From contig NZ_LIWB01000007.1 in the NCBI RefSeq assembly GCF_001905725.1, positions 62,001-126,000 on the forward strand: 64,000 nt of DNA, read 5' to 3'. Within the stretch, counting starts at the first letter, position 1, and every line of letters begins with the position of its first letter. The notes below the pieces were generated by a model, which saw nothing but the letters and a program-made list of their open reading frames with translations, was not told the origin of the DNA and searched no databases. A program made the position numbers and the translations under genes. Positions 51,598 to 60,848 of the stretch are shown here, in pieces. The DNA comes from Streptomyces sp. CB02400 (GTDB lineage: Bacteria; Actinomycetota; Actinomycetes; Streptomycetales; Streptomycetaceae).

Positions 51598-53490
51598 ATG
51601 ACGGAGAACTCACCCTTCGATTGGCGGCCGTTCCTGCTCAAGTGGAGCGGGGAGTGGGCGGATTCCCTGCCGGACAGCGAGACGCGGGGCGAAGAGGACG
51701 AAGCCGCCCGGCAGGCGCGGTGGCTGGGGTTCCCGCCCGCGTCCGAGGAGCGGATCACGGCCCTGGAGAAGCGCCTCGGCCGGCGGATGCCGCCCTCGTA
51801 CCGGGAGTTCCTGAAGGTCAGCGACGGCTGGCGGCACGCGGGCGGGTTCGTGTCGTTGCTGGCGGGGACCGCGGACGCGCGCTGGCACGACGACGAGTCG
51901 GGTCTCGCGGTCATGTTCGAGGAGTACCTGGACGAGGACGCCGGGCCCGAGGAGCGGCGGGAGGTGGACATCTGGCGGCGCGGGCTGCAGCTCGACGTCG
52001 AGTCCGACGTCACCTACGTCCTGTTGGATCCCGAGGACGTGGACGAGGACGGCGAGTGGGCCGTGTACACGTGGGCGAGCTGGCGGGCCGAGTCGCCCGA
52101 ACGGCACGCGAGCTTCCTCGCGTTCATGCAGGACATGCACCGTGAGTTCCACAGCCTGCGGGCGCAGCCGCGCGACGGGGAGCCGGAGTTCGTCAACGAC
52201 ACGACGCGGAAGCTGGACACCGCGGTGGAGGAGGCCCGGCTGGAGGCGCTGCGCGGCGGCTGGGAGCGGGCCGGGAAGGCGCTGGACGAGGCCAAGGGAT
52301 ACAACAGGCCGCGGGCCGCCGGGCTGGGCGACCAGATACGCCGCCTGCTCGGGCAGACGTACATGGTGTACTTCGACGGCCTGGTGACGGACCCCCGGTA
52401 CGCGCCCGAGCTGCTGCCGCTCCTGGTCGCCGAGCACGCGGCGCACTCGTACCGGGACGACTCCACGCTGAAGTTCCACCTGCGGGGCGCCGACGAGGAC
52501 CTGATGGCACTGGCTTACGCGACGCTGGAGCGGGTGCGCGGCGGCACGTACCGGTACACGGCGGCCGGGCCGTTCGGGGAGGCGGTGGAGCGGGCTCGGG
52601 AGCTGGCCCGGTGGGGGGACACCGACGGGGCGTGGCGGAACCTGATGGACGCCCTGCCCTCGTGGGAGCCGCTGGGGCCGGACCTCCTGGCGCCGCTGGG
52701 GTGGGTGGCCGACCCCCTGCTCGGACCGCTGCTGACCCCGGAGCGGGGCCGCGAGCTGCTGTCCACTCCGCGGGGCGGGCAGACGGGCGGGGCACCGGGG
52801 CCGACGGCCGGGATCGACCCGGACGGCCTGGCCTGGCTCGCGGAGCCCGACTCCGGCAACAACCGTACGTCCTACCGGTTCGTCCTGGTGGAAGGGGTGG
52901 AACCGGAGGAGTTGCCGGCCCGTCTGGCGGACGGGGACGGCACGGTGCTGAACGAGCCCATGACCCTCTGGGATGCGCGCAGCAGGCTGCTGCACAACCG
53001 GAGGGAGTTCTCGTCCTACGACGACAGGGCGCTCATGGCGGTCGGCCGGGCCGGCACCGGCTGGAGCTTCGCCTTCGACGGCGACCCCGCCTCGTTCGAC
53101 CGGCAGCGGTTCGTCTCCCCCGCCCCGGCCGCCGGCGCGGACACCCGCGCGGTGGTGGTGTGGAGCGGCCTCAGAGCATGGCACGGTGAGCCGTTCTTCC
53201 ATCTCTCGGTGGCACGGGACGGCGTCGAGCAGTACGCGTTCACCTACGCGGACGGGGAGGTCCGGCGCAGCGGGGACATACCGCGGGCGCTGGACCCGAG
53301 CCGGTTCTTCGGTGCTCCGGAGGACGCCGCCGAGGCGGAACGGCCGCTGCTGGAAGCGGTGGCCGGGGAGTTCGGTGCGCGGCTGCCGCGCCACGCGATC
53401 GTGAACGGACGGCTGCACACGTTCACCACCCGCTCCTGGACACGGCCGCCGGGGGACGGCGAGACGTACGTGGTGATCCGCATGAATTGA
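51598..53490 (+). CDS. SMI1/KNR4 (SUKH) domain protein
   Basis: 630-residue soluble protein. Residues about 45-190 are a SUKH domain (ASEERITALEKRLGRRMPPS, then YREFLKVSDGWRHAGGFVSL, later YTWASWRAESPERHASFLAF). The long remainder has HEAT-like helical segments (ARELARWGDTDGAWRNLMDA) and a beta-rich end. SUKH proteins often act as immunity proteins to contact-dependent toxins, but no toxin gene adjoins. It has an unusual length for the family, which is normally 130-200 residues. ATG 51598. Confidence 0.85.
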   Translation: MTENSPFDWRPFLLKWSGEWADSLPDSETRGEEDEAARQARWLGFPPASEERITALEKRLGRRMPPSYREFLKVSDGWRHAGGFVSLLAGTADARWHDDESGLAVMFEEYLDEDAGPEERREVDIWRRGLQLDVESDVTYVLLDPEDVDEDGEWAVYTWASWRAESPERHASFLAFMQDMHREFHSLRAQPRDGEPEFVNDTTRKLDTAVEEARLEALRGGWERAGKALDEAKGYNRPRAAGLGDQIRRLLGQTYMVYFDGLVTDPRYAPELLPLLVAEHAAHSYRDDSTLKFHLRGADEDLMALAYATLERVRGGTYRYTAAGPFGEAVERARELARWGDTDGAWRNLMDALPSWEPLGPDLLAPLGWVADPLLGPLLTPERGRELLSTPRGGQTGGAPGPTAGIDPDGLAWLAEPDSGNNRTSYRFVLVEGVEPEELPARLADGDGTVLNEPMTLWDARSRLLHNRREFSSYDDRALMAVGRAGTGWSFAFDGDPASFDRQRFVSPAPAAGADTRAVVVWSGLRAWHGEPFFHLSVARDGVEQYAFTYADGEVRRSGDIPRALDPSRFFGAPEDAAEAERPLLEAVAGEFGARLPRHAIVNGRLHTFTTRSWTRPPGDGETYVVIRMN

Positions 53491-53690
53491 GGAGCCACGC
53501 GCCCGGGCTTCCGGAACCGCCTCGTCACCGCTCCGCGGGGCGGCCGACGGCGTCCACGTCACCTGGCCTCCGGCCTCGGGCCGATCGCACCGCACGCCCG
53601 GTCCGACGGGTCAGGAACGCGGCGTGTCCCGGCAGCCCACGGTGCGGCACCGACAGGCCGGGCGGGTGCGTGGTGGCGAGCGGTTCCGGC

Positions 53691-54455
53691 TTACTTTCCG
53701 TGCGGGTCGGTGCCGTTGAGTGTCTCGACGACCTGGTCGTAGTCGCCGCGGGCCTCGCCGTAGCGCAGGAACTTCACGCGCTCGACCTGGATCTCCTTCG
53801 CGTCGGGCCGGGTCTCGATCAGGCCGATCACCTCTGCGACGAACTCGTCGAGCGGCATGGCGTGTTCGTTGTCCTCGTGTCCGGGCAGCAGCGCGGTGCG
53901 GACGGACGGCGGTTCGAGTTCCACGACCTTCACCGAGGTGCCGGCGAACTGCAGCCGGATGGACTCGCTGAGCATGTGGATCGCCGCCTTCGACGCGTTG
54001 TAGCTCGGTGTGGCCTTGAGCGGGGTGAAGGCCAGGCCCGAGGAGACGGTCATGATCGTGGCGTCCGGCCGCGCCTGCAGATGCTCGACGAACGCGGCGA
54101 TCAGACGGATCGGACCGAGCACGTTCGTCGTCACCGTGGACTCCGCGGAGGCGAGGAACGACGCGGGATCGCGCCAGTCCTCGACGCGCATCACGCCGGC
54201 CATGGTGACGAGGACGTTGAGGTCCGGGTGACGGTCCAGCACCCGCTTCGCGGCGGAGGTGATGCTCGCGGCGTCCGCGGTGTCGATCTGCACGGTGTCG
54301 ATGCCGGGGTGCTCGGCCGCGATCCGTTCCAGCAGCTCGGTGCGTCGGCCGCCGACGATGACGGTGTTCCCCCTGGCCTTCAGCTCGAGGGCGAGAGCGA
54401 GACCGATGCCGCTGGTGGAGCCGGGGATGAAGACGGTGTTTCCGGAGATGTTCAT
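53691..54455 (-). CDS. SDR-family oxidoreductase (DltE-like)
   Basis: 254-residue short-chain dehydrogenase. The Rossmann motif GSTSGIGLALALELKARGN is at residues 12-30 and the catalytic Ser/Tyr/Lys triad at SSGLAFTPLKATPSYNASKA. NAG is replaced by TMAG in VLVTMAGVMRVED. The group is DltE-like atypical SDRs. ATG 54453-54455. It is divergent from the XRE regulator at 54557, separated by GGGATCG-G-CGATCCC. This reductase/regulator pair is common in Streptomyces. Uses a TAA stop, rare here. No gene lies in 53491-53690. Confidence 0.93.
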   Translation of the reverse strand: MNISGNTVFIPGSTSGIGLALALELKARGNTVIVGGRRTELLERIAAEHPGIDTVQIDTADAASITSAAKRVLDRHPDLNVLVTMAGVMRVEDWRDPASFLASAESTVTTNVLGPIRLIAAFVEHLQARPDATIMTVSSGLAFTPLKATPSYNASKAAIHMLSESIRLQFAGTSVKVVELEPPSVRTALLPGHEDNEHAMPLDEFVAEVIGLIETRPDAKEIQVERVKFLRYGEARGDYDQVVETLNGTDPHGK

Positions 54456-54505
54456 GCCCCGATCGTCGCCGGTCCGCCGCCGCGGGGGCAGAGACCGGTT
54501 GTCGG

Positions 54506-54520
54506 GGGATCGGCGATCCC
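54506..54520. promoter_or_regulatory. operator between SDR and XRE genes
   Basis: Perfect dyad GGGATCG-G-CGATCCC in the 101-bp divergent promoter region, 36 bp before the XRE ATG. Confidence 0.6.
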
Positions 54521-54556
54521 TGGCTCGGGCACCGGTGCCGGACGATAATCGCCTCC

Positions 54557-55405
54557 ATGGACCGTGCAGCTCTGGCCGACTTCCTGCGCCGCCGCCGCGA
54601 GGCGATGCAGCCGGAGGACCTCGGCCTTCCCACAGGCGCACGCCGGCGGACCCGGGGTCTACGGCGTGAGGAGGTCGCGTCGCTGGCCGTGATGTCGACC
54701 GACTACTACACCCGGCTGGAGCAGCGGCGCGGGCCGCAGCCCAGCGAGCACATGCTGGCCTCGCTCGCCCGGGCGCTGCGGCTGACGGGTGACGAGCGCA
54801 CCTACCTGTACCGGATAGCCGGGCACAACGCACCGGTGTCGCTGTCGGCCTCGCCGCATGTCGCTCCCGCGCTGCTGCGGGTGCTGGACCGGCTCGACGA
54901 CACCCCGGCGCTCGTTCTGACCGACCTCGGCGAGACGCTGGTGCAGAACAGGATGGCCGCCGCCCTGCTCGGGGACGCGTCGAAGCACACGGGTCTCGCC
55001 CGGAGCGCGATCTACCGCTGGTTCACCGATCCCGCGGAACGGTCGATCTATCCCGAGGCCGACCACGCCCGGCAGAGCCGCGCCCAGGTCGCGAACCTGC
55101 GCGCCGCCCATGGGCTGCGCGGCCCGCGCTCGCGGGCCGGTGAACTCGTGCGCGCCCTCCAGAAGGCGAACGAGGAGTTCGCCGAACTGTGGGCCCGCCA
55201 TGAGGTGGCGCAGCGGTTCGAGGACCACAAGACGCTCATCCACCCCGAACTCGGCGCGATCGAGCTGGACTGCCAGGCGCTGTTCACCGAGGACCAGTCC
55301 CAGACACTGCTCGTGCTCACGGCTCCGCCGCGCACCGAGGGCCACGAGAAGCTGCAACTGCTCGCCGTGCTCGGCCTGGACCGCTTCACCGAAGCGGAGC
55401 ACTAG
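54557..55405 (+). CDS. XRE-family regulator with MmyB-like ligand domain
   Basis: 282-residue regulator. The N-terminal Cro/CI helix-turn-helix is LADFLRRRREAMQPEDLGLP with RRTRGLRREEVASLAVMSTD and YYTRLEQRRGPQPSEHMLAS. The C-terminal MmyB-like domain, which binds lipid-like ligands, has LVLTDLGETLVQNRMAAALL and YRWFTDPAERSIYPEADHA. ATG 54557. It is divergent from and probably controls the SDR gene. Its last codon overlaps, tail to tail, the MFS remnant. Confidence 0.93.
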   Translation: MDRAALADFLRRRREAMQPEDLGLPTGARRRTRGLRREEVASLAVMSTDYYTRLEQRRGPQPSEHMLASLARALRLTGDERTYLYRIAGHNAPVSLSASPHVAPALLRVLDRLDDTPALVLTDLGETLVQNRMAAALLGDASKHTGLARSAIYRWFTDPAERSIYPEADHARQSRAQVANLRAAHGLRGPRSRAGELVRALQKANEEFAELWARHEVAQRFEDHKTLIHPELGAIELDCQALFTEDQSQTLLVLTAPPRTEGHEKLQLLAVLGLDRFTEAEH

Positions 55406-55780
55406 GGTCGGCGCCGGGGGCCGGTGCCGACGCGGCCCAGCGGGCGGTCCGCCGCGCACACCAGCAGGAAGGCGGCCGCACCGAGGAGCAGACCCGCCAG
55501 GTCATGCAGTCCGATGAGCCCTTGAGGGACGCCGACGACTCCGGCGAGCAGAGCGAGCAGCCACAACGGGCTGCCGGCGCCGAGGAACAGCAGCGCGCCG
55601 CAGCCCAGGATGTGGACACCCGCGCCGACGACCAGGTCGATCCGCACCCGTGAGCGGCGCCCGGTGAGCGCGGTGACGGCCATGGCGGTCGCCGGCATCG
55701 GCAGGCCGACCTGCGGTGCCTTGCCGCCGAGGACGCGCAGGTCCAGGAACGGTTCGCCTTCCGTGCGTCGGAATCGGTGC
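55402..55780 (-). pseudogene. MFS transporter remnant with internal deletion
   Basis: The minus frame reads FRRTEGEPFLDLRVLGGKAP, the loop before helix 7 of DHA2-type exporters. It then skips to later helices (VRIDLVVGAGVHILGCGALL, LLALLAGVVGVPQGLIGLHD, LLLGAAAFLLVCAADRPLGR). The blocks are in one frame, but more than half of the transporter is missing. No start codon with a ribosome site is present. It opposes the DUF899 gene. Confidence 0.65.
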
Positions 55781-55884
55781 TCGCCGGTGCGATGAGTTCC
55801 GGCCCCGCCGCGGGTCTCCCCTGGTGAGCGTCGCAGAGCGTCGTCGTACGGCGCCGCCCGGCACGAGGCACCACGGAGGACACC

Positions 55885-56667
55885 ATGACGACCACGCCGG
55901 AAGACCCGACCACCGCGCTGTCCGGACGCCCGCCCGTGGTCGACCTGGCCACCTGGCAGGCCGCACGTGACGAGCTGCTGGTCCGCGAGAAGGCCCACAC
56001 CCACGAGGGCGACGCCATCGCCGCGGCCCGCCGCCGGCTGCCGATGGTGGAGTTCGACGGCACGGTCGAGGTCGTCGGACCCGACGGCCCGGTTCCGTTC
56101 CTGGACCTGTTCCAGGGACGTGACGAACTCATGGTCTACAAGCACATGTGGTACGACGGCGCGCCGCACCAGGGGCAGTGCGAGGGCTGCACCACCACGG
56201 CCTGGCACCTGAAGGACGCCGTCTACCTCAACGCCCGCGGCGTCTCGTTCGCCGTCCTGACCACCGGCCCCTGGGACGAGGTGGCCTCCTACGTCGCGTT
56301 CATGGGCTACACCCAGCCCTGGTACTCGGTACGCGACGTGGACGCGCCGGTCGGCGGCGACATGGGGTACCTCACCTCCTTCCTCCGCGACGGCGACCGC
56401 GCGTTCCTCACCTACTCCACGACGGGCCGCGGCAACGAGCGGGTCAACGGCTCCCTCGGCCTGCTCGACATGACGCCCTACGGCCGCGGCGAGGCGTGGG
56501 AGGACAACCCCGAGGGCCGGCCCGAGGGGGGCAGCCCGTGCTGGTCCTGGCGCTCGGACGCGGACGGGAACGCGACCTGGGGCCCGACCAGCCGCCCCGT
56601 ACCGCAGTGGACCCGCCCCGACGCGACCCCCGTGGAGACCCTCGGCCGCCGCGGTCACCACCACTGA
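55885..56667 (+). CDS. DUF899 family protein (thioredoxin-like)
   Basis: 260-residue protein of the DUF899 family, whose members have a thioredoxin-like fold. It has ARDELLVREKAHTHEGDAIA, DLFQGRDELMVYKHMWYDGA and the cysteine pair in GQCEGCTTTAWHL (the CxxC-like site). FLTYSTTGRGNERVNGSLGL is the conserved C-terminal block. A redox or detoxification role is inferred from the fold. GGAGG lies 6 nt before the ATG. It is followed 23 bp later by the DHFR-like gene, probably in one transcript. Confidence 0.9.
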   Translation: MTTTPEDPTTALSGRPPVVDLATWQAARDELLVREKAHTHEGDAIAAARRRLPMVEFDGTVEVVGPDGPVPFLDLFQGRDELMVYKHMWYDGAPHQGQCEGCTTTAWHLKDAVYLNARGVSFAVLTTGPWDEVASYVAFMGYTQPWYSVRDVDAPVGGDMGYLTSFLRDGDRAFLTYSTTGRGNERVNGSLGLLDMTPYGRGEAWEDNPEGRPEGGSPCWSWRSDADGNATWGPTSRPVPQWTRPDATPVETLGRRGHHH

Positions 56668-56690
56668 CGCGTACGAGGAGGGCCGCACGC

Positions 56691-57299
56691 ATGAGCAGGG
56701 TGATCTGTGATCTCACGATCTCGGCCGACGGTTACTCGGCGGGGCTCGGCCAGACCGAGGAACGGCCGTTCGGCGACGACGGCGGTGACGGGTCGGGCGC
56801 CCGGCTGCACGCCTGGATGTTCGACACGCCCGATGAGAACAGGACCGAGGTCGACCGGATGAGCGCGGCCGGCGCGTTCATCATGGGGCGCAACATGTTC
56901 GGCCCGGTGCGCGGCGCGTGGGACCGGAAGTGGAACGGCTGGTGGGGCGAGGATCCGCCGTTCCACGCGCCGGTGTTCGTGCTCACCCACCACGCGCGCG
57001 AACCGCAGCCGATGGACGGCGGCACCACCTACCACTTCGTCACCGACGGAATCGCGTCGGCACTGGCACAGGCGCGCGCGGCGGCCGGTGACGGCGATGT
57101 CGCGGTCCAGGGCGGCGCGACCACCGTGAACCAGTACCTCGCCGCCGGTCTGATCGACGAGCTGCGGCTGCACATCGTGCCGCTCACCCTCGGCGCCGGC
57201 ACGCGGCTGTTCGAAGGTGTTCCGCCGCTGAAACTGGAGCAGGTGACGTCGCGGTCGGCGAGTCTGGTCACGCACCTGACGTACCGCGTGCTGCCGTGA
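56691..57299 (+). CDS. dihydrofolate-reductase-family (RibD C-terminal-like) protein
   Basis: 202-residue NADPH-binding protein of the RibD-C/DHFR fold. It begins SRVICDLTISADGYSAGLGQ, has AGAFIMGRNMFGPVRGAWDR, and ends with GDVAVQGGATTVNQYLAAGL and IDELRLHIVPLTLGAGTRLF, all family hallmarks. The physiological substrate is unknown; it is probably not a true folate enzyme. ATG 56691 after GAGGAGGG. Likely cotranscribed with the DUF899 gene. Confidence 0.92.
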   Translation: MSRVICDLTISADGYSAGLGQTEERPFGDDGGDGSGARLHAWMFDTPDENRTEVDRMSAAGAFIMGRNMFGPVRGAWDRKWNGWWGEDPPFHAPVFVLTHHAREPQPMDGGTTYHFVTDGIASALAQARAAAGDGDVAVQGGATTVNQYLAAGLIDELRLHIVPLTLGAGTRLFEGVPPLKLEQVTSRSASLVTHLTYRVLP

Positions 57300-57351
57300 G
57301 CCGAGGGCCGGCCGTCGGCGGATCGGCTCACCGACGGCCGGCGGGGTGGTT

Positions 57352-58833
57352 TCAGTTCACGTAGACCTCGGCGCGGTCGACGCTCACGAAGGACGCTCCG
57401 GACTGGGAGTTGTGCTGTCCCGTCACCCGGACCCGGAGGGTGTGGCTGCCGTACGCGAGACGTGGGCTGGTGTACTGCACCGCCTCGCCAACGCGGATCG
57501 GGCCGTGGAAGTCCACCCGCTGTTCGGGGCCGCCGTCGACGCTGACGGCCGCGTAACCGTTGCCGGTGTCCTTGACGGAGAGCAGGACGATACGGGTGCC
57601 GGTGAAGGAGAAGGTCGCCGTGGCGCCGGCCCGGTCGCTCCAGTGGTCGTCGCTCCAGAAGCACTGTGTGGCGCAGCCCGTCCCGGAGTTCCAGGCGCCG
57701 CTGTAGGTGACGCCGCCGGGGCCGCTGGACCGTCCGTCGTCGTTGATCCAGTAGTTGCCGGATCCGGGGTCCCCGGACGGCAGGTCCTGGGTGGCTCCCA
57801 TCGCCAGCGGACGGCCGAAGTCGGGGCTTCCGTCGGCTCGCCAGGTGAACTTCTGCGCCCGGGTCGTGCGGTTGCTGTACGTGTTCCGGGACGTGGTCTT
57901 GGCGTGGTGGACGATCCAGTCCTCACTGCCGTCGGGAGAGCGGAAGAAGGCGTGGTGGCCCGGCCCGAACACGCCCCGGTCGTCGGCCCGGGAGAACACC
58001 GCGCCCTGGTGCTGCCGCCAGTTCCCCGGTACGAGCGGGTCGGCGTCCAGCGGCATCGACATCATCCAGACCTGGTAGTCCGGCTTGCCGGTGTCACACG
58101 CGGAGTAGGTCATCCACACCCGGCCGTTGCGGTACAGGAACTCCGGGCCCTCCCGCACTTCGGGGCATCCCCCGGCCGCATCGATGGCGACGGCGTTGCC
58201 CGAAACGGTGTACGGGCTGGACATCGGGGCGATGTTGAGCCCGTTGTGCTGGTACTGGTTGATGCCGCTGTACGCGAGGTAGAGCCGGCCGCCGAGCTGG
58301 AGGATGCCCGCGTCGATGGCGAAGTCGTCGGCGTGGTTGGGCGGGGCGAGCTTCGCCTTGAAGTGGTACGGGCCGGCCGGGTCGTCGCGCTCCGACTCCA
58401 GGACGTACAGGCGGTGGTGGTCGTCGACGCCGTCGTCGGCCGTGTAGTAGAGGTACCAGCGGTCACCGAAGCGGTAGAACTCCGGGGCCCAGATGTTGCG
58501 GTCGCGGGACGGGTCGGAGTCCGTCCACACGGTGATCGGGTCGGCCGTCAGCAGGGTGCTCAGGGACGGTGAGCGCCACATCCTGATGCTGTTGCCCTGG
58601 GTGGTGGTGAGGTAGTAGTTCCCGTTCCAGTGCGTCATGAACGGGTCGGGTCCGGTGTTGAGCGGGTTGCGGAACGTCCCGGCTGCCGCGGCGGCGCCTG
58701 GCTCGGGAGCCTTGGGCGCGGCCGCGGCGGCCGGGGCGGCGGCCGGCGGCAGCAGGCCCAGGACGAGCCCGAGGAGGGCGGCGACGAGCAGGGCGATGTG
58801 TCCGCGGGGACGTAGGAGAGGGCTGGAAGGCAC
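57352..58833 (-). CDS. secreted GH43-family glycoside hydrolase with C-terminal carbohydrate-binding domain
   Basis: 493-residue exported enzyme. The signal helix is HIALLVAALLGLVLGLLPPA. The five-bladed beta-propeller of GH43 spans about residues 60-355: NTGPDPFMTHWNGNYYLTTT (catalytic Asp), DRNIWAPEFYRFGDRWYLYY, DDFAIDAGILQLGGRLYLAY and VREGPEFLYRNGRVWMTYSA (acid Glu). The last 120 residues are a CBM-like beta-sandwich (TGTRIVLLSVKDTGNGYAAV). It acts on arabinose- or xylose-containing polysaccharides outside the cell. GTG 58831-58833 after AAAGGA. The palindrome at 58912 is a likely LacI/sugar-repressor site. Confidence 0.9.
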   Translation of the reverse strand: MPSSPLLRPRGHIALLVAALLGLVLGLLPPAAAPAAAAAPKAPEPGAAAAAGTFRNPLNTGPDPFMTHWNGNYYLTTTQGNSIRMWRSPSLSTLLTADPITVWTDSDPSRDRNIWAPEFYRFGDRWYLYYTADDGVDDHHRLYVLESERDDPAGPYHFKAKLAPPNHADDFAIDAGILQLGGRLYLAYSGINQYQHNGLNIAPMSSPYTVSGNAVAIDAAGGCPEVREGPEFLYRNGRVWMTYSACDTGKPDYQVWMMSMPLDADPLVPGNWRQHQGAVFSRADDRGVFGPGHHAFFRSPDGSEDWIVHHAKTTSRNTYSNRTTRAQKFTWRADGSPDFGRPLAMGATQDLPSGDPGSGNYWINDDGRSSGPGGVTYSGAWNSGTGCATQCFWSDDHWSDRAGATATFSFTGTRIVLLSVKDTGNGYAAVSVDGGPEQRVDFHGPIRVGEAVQYTSPRLAYGSHTLRVRVTGQHNSQSGASFVSVDRAEVYVN

Positions 58834-58911
58834 GGGGGGGGTCCTTTCCGGGAGCGGATCTCGGCCGGAAGGCCACGGCAGGGGATGGCAGGGGATGGGC
58901 CACACAGCGCT

Positions 58912-58925
58912 TTACATCGATGTAA
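58912..58925. promoter_or_regulatory. palindromic operator upstream of GH43 gene
   Basis: Perfect 14-bp palindrome TTACATCGATGTAA, 78 bp before the GH43 start. It resembles the CG-centred sites of LacI-family repressors that control polysaccharide hydrolases. The rest of 58834-59158 shows no gene. Confidence 0.65.
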
Positions 58926-59158
58926 TGATGCGGCGCCATGCTAGGGACGGCCGTCCTGCCCGTCAATGGCCGCCGCGTCGAATGGAGTTGGCGGCGGGCT
59001 CGGTGCTGCGGGCATGACGGCCGGGGCGACCGCCGCTGCCGAAACGGCCCTCCCGGTGAGGTCCTCACATGTGCCGCATGTGCCGCATGGCGCGGGGTGC
59101 CGGACGGTGAGACCCCGGAAGTGGTGCTGTGCGCCGCTCCGCGCTCTCGCGAGGAGGG

Positions 59159-59290
59159 ATGGTCATGGCCGAGCGTCTGGTCGTCTGCTGCGACGGCACA
59201 TGGAATTTCGCGGACCAGCCGAGCAAGACCAACGTCGCCAAGGTCGCCCTGTCCGTGCGCCCCGGGTCCGCCGCCGGGAAGGAACAGCGC
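59159..59290 (+). pseudogene. DUF2235 (phospholipase-like) N-terminal remnant
   Basis: With a good GGAGG site, ATG 59159 opens MVMAERLVVCCDGTWNFADQ followed by PSKTNVAKVALSVRPGSAAG and KEQR, the start of DUF2235 hydrolases (CDGTWN motif). The similarity stops near 59290, and the frame continues into unrelated sequence to 59476. The catalytic domain is missing. Confidence 0.65.
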
Positions 59291-59456
59291 GCCTGCTGCC
59301 GGACCTCGCCTCGAGCCTGCCGCCCATGCCTCCCGCCACGTCCGGTCCGGGAACGGCGGCCGACGCGCGGGACGGACTCCACCGTGCCACGTGACACCGG
59401 TCGGCCGCGGCGATATCCCTTTGCGCGGCGCTTCCCGGCCTGGTTGGCTCACGCCC

Positions 59457-59957
59457 ATGACCTGGCTTCCGCATGATTTCGTCCATCCCCTCCACGTCGG
59501 CATACCCGACGGCGGAGGCCACAGGCTGCGCCCGATCAGCGGTGCGGACGCGCCGCTGGACTACCCGACGGTGATGGGTTCGCGGGAGCGGCTGTGGTCG
59601 ATCTTCGGCCCCGCGTGGGGCTGGCCGGCGACCACGATGTCGTACGAGGCGAACCTCGCCGATCTGGAGCGGCACGCCGCGGAGATCGAGGCGCACGAGT
59701 CGTTCAACTACACGATCGAGAACGCGGACCGCACCGCCCTGCGCGGCTGCGTCTACATCGACCCGCCCGAGAAGCAGGGGGCGGACGCAGAGATTTCCTG
59801 GTGGGTGGTGGACGACGAGGTGGGCGGCGCGCTGGAGCGGGCGCTGGAGGCGTTCGTGCCGCGCTGGATCGCCGAGGACTGGCCCTTCGAGCGGCCGCGC
59901 TTCATCGGCCGGGACCTGACCTGGGAGGAGTGGCTCCGGCTGCCGGATCATCCGTGA
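59457..59957 (+). CDS. GNAT-like N-acetyltransferase
   Basis: 166-residue GNAT-fold protein. It starts MTWLPHDFVHPLHVGIPDGG and contains GHRLRPISGADAPLDYPTVM, YTIENADRTALRGCVYIDPP and SWWVVDDEVGGALERALEAF. The acetyl-CoA loop is weak, so activity is uncertain. ATG 59457 is used; the frame is open 173 codons further upstream only because of the DUF2235 debris. Single gene. Confidence 0.75.
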   Translation: MTWLPHDFVHPLHVGIPDGGGHRLRPISGADAPLDYPTVMGSRERLWSIFGPAWGWPATTMSYEANLADLERHAAEIEAHESFNYTIENADRTALRGCVYIDPPEKQGADAEISWWVVDDEVGGALERALEAFVPRWIAEDWPFERPRFIGRDLTWEEWLRLPDHP

Positions 59958-60044
59958 GCGGGGCCGTTCCAGCCGTTCCGGGCGTGCTTCGCCGGTCCCG
60001 GTGGGCAGACATGTCCCGACCGGTGATCGAGCGAAGGGGACAAG

Positions 60045-60848
60045 GTGACGCAGAACTTGGCTGACGCGGTGGAATCGATGGAGCAGCTCGCCACGGTCTG
60101 GCGGGGCATGGTGCTCGACCGGGATCCGGGCGCGGACGTACGGGACCTGCCGGGCATCGCGGTGCGCTGGGCGGAGTGCCGGTTCGGTTTCTGGAACTGC
60201 GTCACGCTCACCGACGCCGGGGCGGACGCGGGCCTCATGGAGAAGCGGCTGGGGCAGGCGGCGGACATCATGCGGTCGAAGAGGCACGCGGGCTTCCTGT
60301 GGGTCTTCGAGGACCTCCTCGACGCCGAGGCACGCCCGCGCTTGACGGAAGCGGTCGAGCGGGCCGGTCTGGTGCACGCCTTCTCGGGCACCGGTATGGC
60401 CGGCGACCTGCTGCCGGTCCCTGAGCCGGCGCACCCGGACCTGACGTTCACGCGGGTCGGCACGGACGAGCACCTGCGTGCCTACGCCGACCTCAACTCG
60501 CGCGCCTACGGCATGCCGCTGGAGGCCGGCCGCGACGGCCTCGTGGGCTCGGACCTGTGGAGGACGGGGGTGCACGCCTACCTGGGCATGCGGGACGGCG
60601 TTCCGGTGACGTGCGCCGGGGCCGTGGAAGCGGACGGCCGCCTCTTCGTCGTACTGGTGGCCACGGATCCACGATGGGAGCGCAGGGGGTACGGGGAGGC
60701 GGTGACCCGCAAGGCCCTGTACGAAGGTGCCCGGGCCACCGGACTGACCCGCGCCACGCTGCACGCGACCGCCGCCGGGGCCCCCATGTACCCGCGGATC
60801 GGCTTCGAGCCGAACAGCCCGCTGCACTTCTTCACCCTGGGAAGCTGA
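60045..60848 (+). CDS. GNAT-family N-acetyltransferase
   Basis: 267-residue protein with an N-terminal half of unassigned fold (residues 1-125) and a C-terminal GNAT domain at about 130-265. VVLVATDPRWERRGYGEAVT is the acetyl-CoA loop, and TGLTRATLHATAAGAPMYPR followed by IGFEPNSPLHFF is the terminal block. GTG start at 60045, six bases after AAGGGGAC. Substrate unknown. The 138 bp to the next gene contain nothing recognised. Confidence 0.88.
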   Translation: MTQNLADAVESMEQLATVWRGMVLDRDPGADVRDLPGIAVRWAECRFGFWNCVTLTDAGADAGLMEKRLGQAADIMRSKRHAGFLWVFEDLLDAEARPRLTEAVERAGLVHAFSGTGMAGDLLPVPEPAHPDLTFTRVGTDEHLRAYADLNSRAYGMPLEAGRDGLVGSDLWRTGVHAYLGMRDGVPVTCAGAVEADGRLFVVLVATDPRWERRGYGEAVTRKALYEGARATGLTRATLHATAAGAPMYPRIGFEPNSPLHFFTLGS

